From NCBI GenBank assembly GCA_018645405.1, contig JABGOQ010000138.1, positions 1 to 33,776 on the forward strand: a stretch of DNA of 33,776 bases. The letters run 5' to 3'. Origin of the DNA: Anaerolineae bacterium. Its GTDB lineage: Bacteria; Chloroflexota; Anaerolineae; Anaerolineales; Villigracilaceae. This document shows positions 14,747 to 22,881 of this stretch, piece by piece (position 1 is the first letter of the stretch; the number at the start of each line of letters is the position of its first letter). The position numbers were made by a program, and so were the translations under genes. The notes beneath the pieces are model-generated. The model did no database searches. It was not told the DNA's origin and saw only the letters and a list, made by a program, of their open reading frames with translations.

Positions 14747-15440
14747 TATTTTGTTTTTGCTCCTGAAGAAGATGCCCGAAGGCGTAGAGGGTGAGATAAA
14801 CGAAGAGAAAGAAGACGGTGAATAGCGCAGTAAAACCGACGGCACTGCGGTTGAGATTGCGTAGCAAATGCCATGCGTCACGGAGAATTTCGGTCGAGTC
14901 GTGGATGATATCCCAGCTATTCCAGCGCAGAAAGCGCCCCAAATAAACACCAATGCTGCTGAGAATGGATACACTGAAAACCAGTACCCAGCCGACAAAT
15001 TTTCCAAAAGCGTCTTTGACAATTTCTTGCATTAGGTAGAGAGAAACAATGCCCAAGAGTAGCCCTGTCCACGAAAACCAGATCAGCAAAATTACGTCGA
15101 ACCAGACTGGTGCTTCACCTAAACCATCAGCGAGATGTTGAATATCAGTGATCAGATATGGCGCATTTGGAAAGAAAATGAGCCATAAGAACGCGAAGAT
15201 CGGAACGATGAGGTAAAGAAGCGTGCGCCGCCATGACAGCGCGTAAGCAAGATATGCCAACACAAAAGGAATCCATGCAAGAAAAAGATTCCAGATTAGC
15301 GAGATATATCGCCCAGAGTCGCTATACGCTACGCGCGCGCCGACCAGTGTGATGCAGGTGGCAGATGAGAGCGCAAGGATGACGAAGATAGTTAGTTTGT
15401 AGCGGTGGCGTAGAAGGGATTGATATAGTTTTTTTAACAT
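14739..15440 (-). CDS. DUF1361 family membrane protein
   Basis: A 233-residue integral membrane protein matching the DUF1361 family by its FFPNAPYLITDIQHL and FSWTGLLLG segments. About six transmembrane helices can be drawn (near 12-32, 45-62, 70-90, 112-135, 145-165 and 200-220). Function unknown. No SD precedes the ATG. It overlaps yqeB by 8 bp, so it is part of the same transcript, but whether it has anything to do with molybdenum enzymes is unclear. Confidence 0.85.
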   Translation of the reverse strand: MLKKLYQSLLRHRYKLTIFVILALSSATCITLVGARVAYSDSGRYISLIWNLFLAWIPFVLAYLAYALSWRRTLLYLIVPIFAFLWLIFFPNAPYLITDIQHLADGLGEAPVWFDVILLIWFSWTGLLLGIVSLYLMQEIVKDAFGKFVGWVLVFSVSILSSIGVYLGRFLRWNSWDIIHDSTEILRDAWHLLRNLNRSAVGFTALFTVFFLFVYLTLYAFGHLLQEQKQNNA

Positions 15441-15482
15441 AGTTTTTTTGTTATATGGTGGGTCTCAGACTTGCATCTACAA

Positions 15483-16358
15483 TTAATTTTTTAGAAAATC
15501 AAGGAGGATGGGATTGACCTCATCCGCATTTTCATAATGGGGGACATGCCCGCTTTCCTCGATCGTGTGGAAGCGCGCGTGTTTCAGGCTTGCTACCATT
15601 TCTGAGCTTTGATCGTAGGGGACAGTTATATCCTCGCGACCCCAGATGAGTAAAGTTGGAATATCTAATTCCCCAAGGCGGTCATAAATGGCAGAAGAAT
15701 CACCAAGTGCATCATTTCGCATCGTGGAGAGAATTGCGTGTCCAAACCCACGTATTTTTAATTGTGGAAGAAATCGGGACGTGAAATGAGCAACCAGATC
15801 GGGGGCGTAGAAATCTTCTGCAACGCCATTGGCGAGTCTTTTTGCGCCAAAAAATCCCATCAATAATTCGCCTATCAAGGGGAGCCGAAGTAAGTTTATA
15901 AAGGGTAATCTAAGAGCCTTTGCACCAGCGGGAGCGAAAAGTGCAAGCCTTTTGATGCGCTCTGGGTGCCGTGCAGTAAAAGTCGCGCTGATAGGACCAC
16001 CCATTGAAAGACCGAAGAGATTAATCGGCTCAGTGATGCTGAGCGCATCTAGCAAATCGCGGAGTTGGGTTGCAAATAGATCGAGTGTGTAGGCGGTTTT
16101 AGGGCGGTCAGAGTATCCGCGCCCAAAGAGATCATAACGCAAAACACGATAACCAGCTTTGGTTAATGTGCGAAAAGTTGGCTCCCAAATAAAGTTGGGG
16201 ACAGTGAATCCGTGCACGAGAACGATGGTTTGGGCAGCTTTATCTCCAATCAATTCATATTGCGTATATCCATCAGGAAGTGCAATAAAATCTCCCTCCA
16301 CGCTTTCGCGGAAGGAGTCTGTAAGTTTTTCAGTTTCGTAGATATAGGGGAAAGGCAT
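15483..16358 (-). CDS. Alpha/beta hydrolase
   Basis: A 291-residue alpha/beta hydrolase fold protein. The oxyanion-hole HGFT follows VLVHG; the nucleophile elbow is GLSMGG; the acid is D in WGREDITVPY; the histidine is in ESGHVPH near the C-terminus. A cap domain (about 145-220) covers the site. The substrate is unknown; the best guess is an ester or C-C bond hydrolase of the Abhydrolase_1/6 group. No SD is visible, and a 17-bp inverted repeat lies directly upstream. It follows the molybdopterin subunit gene and may belong to its operon, perhaps processing a substrate or product. Confidence 0.9.
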   Translation of the reverse strand: MPFPYIYETEKLTDSFRESVEGDFIALPDGYTQYELIGDKAAQTIVLVHGFTVPNFIWEPTFRTLTKAGYRVLRYDLFGRGYSDRPKTAYTLDLFATQLRDLLDALSITEPINLFGLSMGGPISATFTARHPERIKRLALFAPAGAKALRLPFINLLRLPLIGELLMGFFGAKRLANGVAEDFYAPDLVAHFTSRFLPQLKIRGFGHAILSTMRNDALGDSSAIYDRLGELDIPTLLIWGREDITVPYDQSSEMVASLKHARFHTIEESGHVPHYENADEVNPILLDFLKN

Positions 16359-16376
16359 GAAGTGCTGCGTATTACA

Positions 16377-16429
16377 TAAAGCGTATTGCGTAATCTTCTA
16401 TGTCTTTATGTTTTACGCAATACGCTTTA
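16377..16429. repeat. Perfect 17-bp intergenic inverted repeat
   Basis: The arms at 16377-16393 and 16413-16429 are exact complements (core GCGTATTGCGTAA), separated by 19 bp. On the minus strand, where both flanking genes lie, no T run follows the stem, so it is a poor intrinsic terminator. The word GCGTATT also recurs just outside (16368-16374). It looks like an intergenic repeat or an mRNA stabiliser between the molybdopterin subunit gene and the hydrolase gene. Confidence 0.75.
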
Positions 16430-16433
16430 CTTT

Positions 16434-18629
16434 TTATATCTTCCCAAGTCCGCGTAAAACGCGTTCTGGGGTGAGGGGAAATTCATTAAACCAGACGCCC
16501 GTTGCATTGTGAACAGCGGCGACAATCGCGGCAGTGGTGGGGACGGTCATCATCTCGCCCACGCCGCGCGCTCCCCAGGGTCCGTTCGGATCAGCGTATT
16601 CAACGATGACAGTCTTGAAATTGGTAGGGATGTCTAAAACCGTAGGAATCAAATAAGTAGAGAGTTCAGCGGTCTGGACGTAACCATCCTGATGGATAAA
16701 ATCTTCCATCAGCGCATGCCCGATCATTTGCAGCGTACCACCTTCAATTTGCCCAACTACTTGTTGCGGGTTGATCACCTTTCCGAGATCAGAAGTTGAA
16801 ATCATATTATGGATATGGATATGACCCGTTTCTGTATCTACTTCAAGGTCAGCAACTTGGGCGCAATGACCATATGCCACATTGGGTATGGATTTCCCTG
16901 TTTCAGGGTCATAAGGTGTTGTTTTCGGAGCGAGATATTTATATTCTGCAATCGCAGGGCGTACTTCATCTTCCCATTTTTCTAGGGCGCGTTCTCCCGC
17001 ACCTTTGACGGAGTTGAGCGCCATAAAGGTCATTCGAGATGCAGATGTGCTTCCAGAATCACCGCCTATATCGCTGTCCTCTCCCACAAATTCGACTTTG
17101 TCGTAACTGGCTCCAACTGCTTCTGCCGCAGCTTGCATGATAACGGTATGCGCTCCCTGCCCAACATCAGCTGCACCATGATGGACGACGACGCGCTCTA
17201 TTTCAGAATCGCCATGAATTTCAACTTTTGCCCAGGAATTTTCCTGATAGCCAAAAGAGAAACCAGTGTTTTTAAAACCACAGGCAAACCCGATACCGCG
17301 TTTAAGATGGGGATTTTCTTCATCATTTTTTGGGGCGCTCACCAAATCCCAACCCTTGTCGGTATTTTCCCAGCCAGCTTCTTCAGCACAACGTTCTGTC
17401 ACTTTGTCTATGGTCGCATTGCCTGTGAGTGGCGTTTGCACAGACATCAATGAACCCTCGTGCAGAATATTTTTCATCCGCAATTCAACAGGATCCATCT
17501 CTAAAGCTTCGGCAAGTTTATTGACCATCATTTCAGCGACAAAGGCGCCCTGTGGGGCGCCAAATCCGCGCAGGGCACCGGTGGGAATATTATTGGTGTA
17601 GACCGAGCGCGTATCCACTTTGACGTTAGGGATTTCGTATGGACCAGTGGTCATCAGAGTTGCGTTGCCCAAAACCTTATTGGACGTGTACATATACGCG
17701 CCCGCGTCGGAGGTTGCGTCTACTTCAGCGGCGACGATTTTGCCATCTTTGGTTGCACCCCAACGCGTTTTGAAATAAAAGGGATGTCGTTTGCTATGCC
17801 CAATAATAGATTCTTCACGTGTCCAGATGATCTTGACAGGACGATCAATGCCTTTTTCGCTTAGTCGCATCGCCGCCAAGCCCAGCACAATTTGTACGGA
17901 TATATCTTCTCGTCCGCCAAATGCGCCGCCAATGGCGGGATGAATGATCCGTACTTTTTCTTCTGGCAAGCCCAAGGAATGAGCGACTTGTTCTTGCTCT
18001 TCTTTCAGCCATTGTCCCGCTGCTTTCACAACGAGACGACCATCATCATCCATATAGGCAACGCCCGCTTCCGGTTGAAGGTAAGCATGCTCCTGGAAAG
18101 GGGTTTGCATTTCATCTTCGATGATCACTTCTGCTTGAGCGAAACCGGCTTCCACATCCCCTTTACGGATTTTATGCGCCTGAACGATATTGCTTTCTTT
18201 ATCCGCGTGCAGAAGCATTGCGTCTGGCTTAGCAGATTCGCGTGGATCAGTCACGACTGGCAAATCTTCATATTCGACAACGATCTTCTTTCGGGCTTGG
18301 TCGGCGATTTTTTCACTTTCGGCAACGACCACTGCAACATGATCTCCGACAAAGCGAACAACTTTGTCGCATAAAACAGGTTGATCAGGAATTTGTAAAC
18401 CGTACTCATTTACAGGCACGTCTTTTGCCGTGAAAACAGCAATAACGCCTTCTAAACCTTCGGCCTTGCTGGTATCAATATTTTTTATGAGCGCATGGGG
18501 TCTACGTGCGAAGAGCACCTTCATATACGCCATATTTGGCATGGTGATATCGCCAGAGTATTGCGTTTCACCAATTACTTTGCTACGTGCATCAATGCGG
18601 GGGAGAGATTTTCCAATTATATTTGTCAT
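16434..18629 (-). CDS. Xanthine dehydrogenase family protein, molybdopterin-binding subunit
   Basis: A 731-residue large subunit of the xanthine oxidase/aldehyde oxidase family, holding the Mo-pterin (here probably cytosine dinucleotide) and the active site. It has the N-terminal a/b hammerhead domain (about 15-125), QWxxxEQ at 206-212, GGAFGGRED (234-242), ALRGFGAPQ, and GARGVGE (686-692), whose Glu is the catalytic base. ATG 18629 lies 4 bp after the preceding stop and begins at the family N-terminus; the longer frame runs through the upstream gene. The substrate cannot be read from sequence. The maturation genes yqeB and yqeC-mocA lie downstream on the same strand; no xdhC/coxI is present. 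Confidence 0.95.
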   Translation of the reverse strand: MTNIIGKSLPRIDARSKVIGETQYSGDITMPNMAYMKVLFARRPHALIKNIDTSKAEGLEGVIAVFTAKDVPVNEYGLQIPDQPVLCDKVVRFVGDHVAVVVAESEKIADQARKKIVVEYEDLPVVTDPRESAKPDAMLLHADKESNIVQAHKIRKGDVEAGFAQAEVIIEDEMQTPFQEHAYLQPEAGVAYMDDDGRLVVKAAGQWLKEEQEQVAHSLGLPEEKVRIIHPAIGGAFGGREDISVQIVLGLAAMRLSEKGIDRPVKIIWTREESIIGHSKRHPFYFKTRWGATKDGKIVAAEVDATSDAGAYMYTSNKVLGNATLMTTGPYEIPNVKVDTRSVYTNNIPTGALRGFGAPQGAFVAEMMVNKLAEALEMDPVELRMKNILHEGSLMSVQTPLTGNATIDKVTERCAEEAGWENTDKGWDLVSAPKNDEENPHLKRGIGFACGFKNTGFSFGYQENSWAKVEIHGDSEIERVVVHHGAADVGQGAHTVIMQAAAEAVGASYDKVEFVGEDSDIGGDSGSTSASRMTFMALNSVKGAGERALEKWEDEVRPAIAEYKYLAPKTTPYDPETGKSIPNVAYGHCAQVADLEVDTETGHIHIHNMISTSDLGKVINPQQVVGQIEGGTLQMIGHALMEDFIHQDGYVQTAELSTYLIPTVLDIPTNFKTVIVEYADPNGPWGARGVGEMMTVPTTAAIVAAVHNATGVWFNEFPLTPERVLRGLGKI

Positions 18630-18633
18630 AATG

Positions 18634-19050
18634 TTATCGAGATTTTTTTGTCTTACGTCGTTGAGGGGGAGCATCCATTCTGCCGTATTTAGCAGGTCCG
18701 ACAGCACCATATGCGATAGCGTAGATCACTGCAACCAAGCCTGATAATGCAAGTAAAATTACTAAGCCGAACAAAGTGTTTACTTCCAGATTTGTCCATG
18801 AATAGATTTCTCGCAAAAAAGGATCAATAGATTTAACTTCCCAGAGAAGTTTTGGAATGCTTGGTGCGCCAAAAAGCGTAGGGCTAACACGATAGAAGAA
18901 ATCTCTAATTGCAGTGATCTTAAGTAATTCAATCGCAGCAACGTAGGAGACGATTGGTAGCAATAGGAACATAAGGCAACCAATCCCGCGTTGTCCAGCA
19001 GGCAGTTGCTTTTTTTTGTGAATATCATCGTCAAATTTATAATTTCCCAT
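18634..19050 (-). CDS. Small two-helix membrane protein of unknown function
   Basis: A 138-residue protein I do not recognise. The N-terminal 22 residues are charged and polar, followed by a hydrophobic segment at about 24-45. A soluble loop of about 45 residues precedes a second segment at about 92-116, and the C-terminus is basic (PPQRRKTKKSR). N- and C-termini are probably cytoplasmic. AGG lies 6-7 nt before the ATG. It sits between the two Mo-hydroxylase subunit genes, 4 bp before the large subunit and 28 bp after the FAD/Fe-S subunit, so it may anchor the enzyme or link it to the quinone pool; this is inferred from position only. Confidence 0.8.
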   Translation of the reverse strand: MGNYKFDDDIHKKKQLPAGQRGIGCLMFLLLPIVSYVAAIELLKITAIRDFFYRVSPTLFGAPSIPKLLWEVKSIDPFLREIYSWTNLEVNTLFGLVILLALSGLVAVIYAIAYGAVGPAKYGRMDAPPQRRKTKKSR

Positions 19051-19078
19051 TTAGGACCTCGTCTCTAAAAGAAATAGC

Positions 19079-20485
19079 TTAATTTTTGCTCGCCTCTTCA
19101 ATGGCGGTCACAATGGAATAATATCCTGTGCAGCGGCATAAATTGCCAGCAATCGCCTGCTCAATTTCATCGCGTGATGGCTTTGGTTTTTCTTCGAGTA
19201 GCTTCGCCGCCGACATAATAAATCCCGGCGTGCAGTAGCCACATTGCACCGCGCCCTCATGGATAAAGGCCTCCTGCACGGGGTGCAGTTGTTCTTGCGC
19301 AGTATCAGCAATGCCTTCAACCGTCGTAATTTCTGCACCATGTGCGCGTGGCGCAGGTACAAGGCAGGACATGACCGCTTTGCCATCCAGATAGATGGTA
19401 CAAGCTCCACATTCGCCTTCTCCGCAACCTTCTTTTGTGCCCATCAAGCCAACTTCATCACGCAAGAGAGCAAGCAAGGTTTTATCCTGCCCGCCTTCGA
19501 TAATATATTCCTCGCCATTTATTGTTGTGACGATTGGATTGCCTTCCACATGTTCTGAAGTTTGGGGGTTGAGGTCTACAGTCTTTTCACTGGATAGAAG
19601 AACCGGGTCGCTCGGGAAGTCATCTTGCTCGGTGCCATTGAGTAGGGATCTCAGCCCGCGCGCGGTACTTACCCGAACCATTTCTTTGCGATATTCTGCC
19701 GACCCACGTATATCGCCAATTGGACGGGATTCTGCCATTGCCAGATTCGCGGCTTCGGCGATGGTCTCTTCGTTCAACTCTTTGCCAACGAGATATTTCT
19801 CCGCTTCTGTGGCGTGGATGATGGTTGGCGAGACTGCGCCCATAGTTATAGATGCTGATTTAACGCCATGCAAGTCCAAATTAAGGACGATGCCAACGTT
19901 GATGACGGCAATTGCCTGTGCGCGTCTTAATCCTACTTTAATAAAGGTGCCGCGCTGGCTATCTGTCAGAGCAGGGAAGGAAATATCAACGAGCATTTCA
20001 TCATCTCGCATCACAGTTTTGCGCACACCGAGATAAAAATCATCTAAAGAGACTGTGCGCTCACCTTGCGTGGAGAGAAGTGTGACGCTTGCGCCGAGAG
20101 CCATGAGCGGGGTGATGGTGTCGTTGGCGGGCGAGGCGGTGATGAGATTGCCCGCTACAGTAGCGCGGTTGCGAATCTGATTTGCGCCCACTTCCCAGCA
20201 AGCGCGCACAAGAGGATAAGCGCGTTCTTGAAGCAGTTTGGAGCCAGCCACATGATTATGCGTGACCATTGCGCCGAGATGAATTACATCATCTTCGTCG
20301 AGTGTGATACGGTCAAGGTTGGGAATGCGGGAGACATCGATTAGCGTTTGAACATTTTCACTGACACCACGTTCTATTTCAAGGATCAAATCGGTGCCGC
20401 CAGCTACAATGCGTGCATTATCTTCTTTTGCCAGAATTTCAGCAACTTCTTGGGGAGATGTTGGGGTGATATATTTTTGCCACAT
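19079..20485 (-). CDS. Fused FAD-binding and [2Fe-2S] subunit of Mo hydroxylase
   Basis: A 468-residue protein. Residues 1-290 are the FAD subunit (CoxM type): VAGGTDLILEIERG (27-40), QIRNRATVAGNLITASPANDT (103-123; NAGN-like region) and the CO_deh_flav_C domain. Residues about 315-468 are the CoxS-type iron-sulphur domain with all eight cysteines: C354, C359, C362, C374 for the plant-type cluster and C415, C418, C450, C452 for the second cluster. It passes electrons from Mo to FAD. The order FAD then Fe-S is the reverse of eukaryotic and XdhA-type enzymes. No SD precedes the ATG; a short-repeat tract lies immediately upstream. Confidence 0.95.
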   Translation of the reverse strand: MWQKYITPTSPQEVAEILAKEDNARIVAGGTDLILEIERGVSENVQTLIDVSRIPNLDRITLDEDDVIHLGAMVTHNHVAGSKLLQERAYPLVRACWEVGANQIRNRATVAGNLITASPANDTITPLMALGASVTLLSTQGERTVSLDDFYLGVRKTVMRDDEMLVDISFPALTDSQRGTFIKVGLRRAQAIAVINVGIVLNLDLHGVKSASITMGAVSPTIIHATEAEKYLVGKELNEETIAEAANLAMAESRPIGDIRGSAEYRKEMVRVSTARGLRSLLNGTEQDDFPSDPVLLSSEKTVDLNPQTSEHVEGNPIVTTINGEEYIIEGGQDKTLLALLRDEVGLMGTKEGCGEGECGACTIYLDGKAVMSCLVPAPRAHGAEITTVEGIADTAQEQLHPVQEAFIHEGAVQCGYCTPGFIMSAAKLLEEKPKPSRDEIEQAIAGNLCRCTGYYSIVTAIEEASKN

Positions 20486-20495
20486 AGTTTTTGTT

Positions 20496-20525
20496 TCGCT
20501 TCACGTTTTCACGTTTCAAGTTTTG
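20496..20525. repeat. Word-like intergenic tract
   Basis: CGCTTCACGTTTTCACGTTT and the following CAAGTTTTG form a tandem-like variation of TTCACGTTT between the FAD/Fe-S subunit gene and the gene upstream. The wording resembles the tract inside the giant oxidase gene at 31044-31130. Confidence 0.5.
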
Positions 20526-20550
20526 ATATCTTCGTGTCTTTTGCGAATGC

Positions 20551-21075
20551 TTATCCTTCGCTACCCGTAAAAACTTCAGAACGGCGACCAAAGGCTTCTG
20601 TGGATTGACGTGCCAAAGTAGTTAGGTTGCGAATTGCGGCAGGTAGCCCGGCTTCGTCGTTAAGGCTGGCTTCCACATTATCGAGTGCGCGCCCAATCTC
20701 TTCGACTGCGAGGAAAAACCCTTGATCGAAAGCATATAGTTGTGCCAATTCATCTTCGTTTATTTTGACAGCGTCAAATAAACCTGAGTACCCATAAGAA
20801 GCTGTGCGAATCTTGTCGATAAAAGTCCGCATCTGAATGGTGGCGCGCTCCATATCGTCAACATAAGCGATCATGCCGTTATTGATCATATCCGTTTGAA
20901 GCTCTGAAGCACGTGTCCATTGCTCTTGAAAACGATCAGCAATTGTTTCACGCATGAGCTTATCTGCCGCGCGACGATTCTGACGCTCAATATAGCCGCT
21001 AAATCCGGGTATATGGCTTGCGAGCTTTTTGAAAACATCTTGCGAGTCCGTTACTTTTTTAAACAGGTCAGTCAT
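20551..21075 (-). CDS. Conserved hypothetical protein, helical, unknown function
   Basis: A 174-residue soluble, mostly helical and charged protein. The N-terminal motif HIPGFSGYIERQNRRAADKLMRE (in two parts: HIPGFSGYIER, then QNRRAADKLMRE) resembles a set of uncharacterised proteins seen in Chloroflexota and Deinococcota. No catalytic motif or membrane segment is visible. ATG 21075 was chosen because AGGAGG lies 9 nt upstream; the open frame extends 19 codons further but without a better signal. A TATAAT at 21137-21142 on the minus strand probably serves it. It is divergent from the aldolase gene. Confidence 0.82.
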   Translation of the reverse strand: MTDLFKKVTDSQDVFKKLASHIPGFSGYIERQNRRAADKLMRETIADRFQEQWTRASELQTDMINNGMIAYVDDMERATIQMRTFIDKIRTASYGYSGLFDAVKINEDELAQLYAFDQGFFLAVEEIGRALDNVEASLNDEAGLPAAIRNLTTLARQSTEAFGRRSEVFTGSEG

Positions 21076-21136
21076 TGGGGAGTACCTCCTGATTTTATGT
21101 ACGGGGAAAATGAAATTTGGTCTCAATATCAAATCT

Positions 21137-21142
21137 ATTATA
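21137..21142 (-). promoter_or_regulatory. -10 box of the 20551-21075 gene
   Basis: Perfect TATAAT on the minus strand; the -35 is weak (TTGCAG about 16 bp upstream). The leader would be about 55 nt and ends with a strong SD. It is divergent from the aldolase promoter, about 40 bp away. Confidence 0.5.
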
Positions 21143-21177
21143 CCTCTGTTAGTTGCATCTGCAATCAGGTTAGCTGG

Positions 21178-21186
21178 TGTTATAAT
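21178..21186 (+). promoter_or_regulatory. Extended -10 promoter of the aldolase gene
   Basis: TGTTATAAT, a perfect extended -10 element, with no good -35 hexamer. The start would be near 21193. Just before the ATG, CCAAT (21211-21215) can pair with ATTGG (21221-21225), which covers the first bases of the GGAG SD. Confidence 0.6.
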
Positions 21187-21233
21187 TCCAAAATTGGAAC
21201 TACTTATTAACCAATCAAAAATTGGAGAAAATT

Positions 21234-22181
21234 ATGATCGTAACAACGAAAAAACTTTTTGAAGCCGCTTATGGGAAATACGCCATCGGTGCATATAATA
21301 TCAACAACTTGGAACAAGCTATGGGGCTTTTTCAGGGCAACCTGGATAGCCAGGCTCCCTTCATTCTTCAAATCAGCAAAGGGGCGCGATCTTATACAAA
21401 TAAACTCATGCTGGAAGCCCTGATTCGTGGTGCTGATGAGGTTTTCCCTGAGGCTATTTTTGCAGTGCATTTGGATCATGGAGATGAAGAAACAGCAATG
21501 GATTGTATCAACAGTGGGTTTTATAGCTCAGTGATGATCGATGCCAGTCACGCACCCTTTGATGAGAATATCGCCATCACCAAGCGCGTGGTAGACGCGG
21601 CACATGCAAAAGGCATTGTAGTCGAAGCTGAGCTAGGACAATTGGGCGGTGTGGAAGAGGATATTAGTGTTGATGAAGCAGATGCTAAATTGACCAATCC
21701 TGTTGAAGCGAAAGAATTTGTTGAGCGCAGCGGATGCGATTCCCTTGCTTGCGCGATTGGTACTAGCCATGGTGCTTTCAAATTTACTGGTACACAAGGC
21801 TTGCATTTTGATGTTTTAGCAAATATTCAGAAAAACCTGCCTGGTTTCCCGTTGGTGATGCATGGCTCCAGCTCGGTGCCGCAGGAAGAGGTTGCACGCA
21901 TTAACGACGCCGGCGGAAAAATGCTCGGTGCCAAAGGCGTGGATGCTGATCAATTCAAACGTGCCGCTGAATTGGGCGTGACCAAAATTAATATCGATAC
22001 CGATGGACGCCTCGTCTGGACGCGCGTGCACCGCGAGTTCTTCCGCGATAAGCCTGAAAACTTCGATCTGCGCCCACCAGGAAAGATCTTCATGGCTGCG
22101 TATGCAGAATTTATCGCTGCGAAGAATGTGAAGTTGGGGAGTGCGGGGCAATTAGAGAATGTGCGTAAGTTGGTAGGGTAG
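21234..22181 (+). CDS. fba: Class II fructose-bisphosphate aldolase family protein
   Basis: A 315-residue zinc-dependent class II aldolase. Motifs are GAYNINNLEQ (19-28), ISKGARSY (47-54), VHLDHGDE with catalytic D81 and zinc ligand H82, MIDASHAPFDENI (101-113), EAELGQLGG (131-139), TSHGAFKF with zinc ligand H179, and MHGSSSVP with the third ligand. It would split fructose-1,6-bisphosphate; tagatose-type substrates cannot be excluded. GGAG lies 6 nt before ATG 21234; the in-frame TTG at 21222 overlaps that SD and was rejected. A terminator follows directly, so it is transcribed alone. Confidence 0.92.
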   Translation: MIVTTKKLFEAAYGKYAIGAYNINNLEQAMGLFQGNLDSQAPFILQISKGARSYTNKLMLEALIRGADEVFPEAIFAVHLDHGDEETAMDCINSGFYSSVMIDASHAPFDENIAITKRVVDAAHAKGIVVEAELGQLGGVEEDISVDEADAKLTNPVEAKEFVERSGCDSLACAIGTSHGAFKFTGTQGLHFDVLANIQKNLPGFPLVMHGSSSVPQEEVARINDAGGKMLGAKGVDADQFKRAAELGVTKINIDTDGRLVWTRVHREFFRDKPENFDLRPPGKIFMAAYAEFIAAKNVKLGSAGQLENVRKLVG

Positions 22182-22190
22182 GTTAATCAT

Positions 22191-22227
22191 AATCCCTTGG
22201 GAAGAAATGAAGCCTTCTCAAGGGATT
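22191..22227 (+). terminator. Intrinsic terminator of the aldolase gene
   Basis: AATCCCTTG-g-GAAG pairs with CTTC-t-CAAGGGATT, giving a 13-bp stem with one bulged pair, followed by ATTTCTTTA. The T run is interrupted but adequate. Confidence 0.8.
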
Positions 22228-22259
22228 ATTTCTTTAATTAAACGAAAGCATATACAACC

Positions 22260-22880
22260 ATGAAAATCCACCCTCACAGCAAACTTCTCATGATCGGCGA
22301 TTCCATCACAGACTGCGGTCGAAACCGCAACGAGTCTTTAGGCAGTGGCTATGTGCGTTTTATTCATAATGCTTTGACAGAAAACTATCCGCAGGCAGGA
22401 ATTCAAATCATCAACAAAGGTATCAGCGGAAATACAGTTCGTGATCTTAAGCGTCGCTGGCAACGCGATGTGCTGGATTTGAAACCCGATTGGCTCTTGG
22501 TCATGATCGGCATTAACGATGTTTGGCAACAAATGGATGATTGGATGCCAATAGAAATGTGCGTCTCTATCGAAGAATATGAGCGCACTCTAGATGAGTT
22601 GATCTCCGTTGTTGCACCATCCTTGAAAGGACTGATCTTGATGACGCCCTATGTCCTTGAGCCTGGTCTTTCCGATCCTATGCGTACCTTGATGGATAAA
22701 TTCGGTGAAGTTGCACGAAGAACAGCGAAAAAATACGATGCGATTTTTGTTGACACACAAGCGGCTTTTGATGATGTCTTAAAAACTATGGACTCGACAG
22801 CTCTATCAGAAGATAAGGTTCATATGAATGCGGGAGGGCATCAAATTTTGGCGAATGCTTTTTTAAAGGCGGTTGAATAA
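22260..22880 (+). CDS. SGNH/GDSL hydrolase
   Basis: A 206-residue SGNH-fold esterase/lipase with no signal peptide, so cytoplasmic. Block I is MIGDSITDCGRN with nucleophile S15; block II GISGN (54-58); block III GIND (84-87); block V DKVH, giving D185 and H188 of the triad. The substrate is unknown; carbohydrate O-acetyl esters are common for this group. No SD is visible before the ATG. Its stop is followed within 2 bp by the NUDIX gene, forming a two-gene unit after the aldolase terminator. Confidence 0.92.
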   Translation: MKIHPHSKLLMIGDSITDCGRNRNESLGSGYVRFIHNALTENYPQAGIQIINKGISGNTVRDLKRRWQRDVLDLKPDWLLVMIGINDVWQQMDDWMPIEMCVSIEEYERTLDELISVVAPSLKGLILMTPYVLEPGLSDPMRTLMDKFGEVARRTAKKYDAIFVDTQAAFDDVLKTMDSTALSEDKVHMNAGGHQILANAFLKAVE

Positions 22881-22881
22881 A

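Noticed and set aside
14747..15022. 92-residue N-terminal extension of yqeB
   Set aside because: The extension is the DUF1361 gene read in another frame; family alignment and the ATG at 14746 give the true start.
16377..16429. Intrinsic terminator after the Mo-subunit gene
   Set aside because: The stem is strong, but no T run follows on the minus strand, so it is recorded as an inverted repeat instead.
19395..20036. 213-codon plus-strand open frame
   Set aside because: Antisense to the FAD/[2Fe-2S] subunit gene, which has complete family motifs; Ser/Arg-rich composition is typical of a shadow frame.
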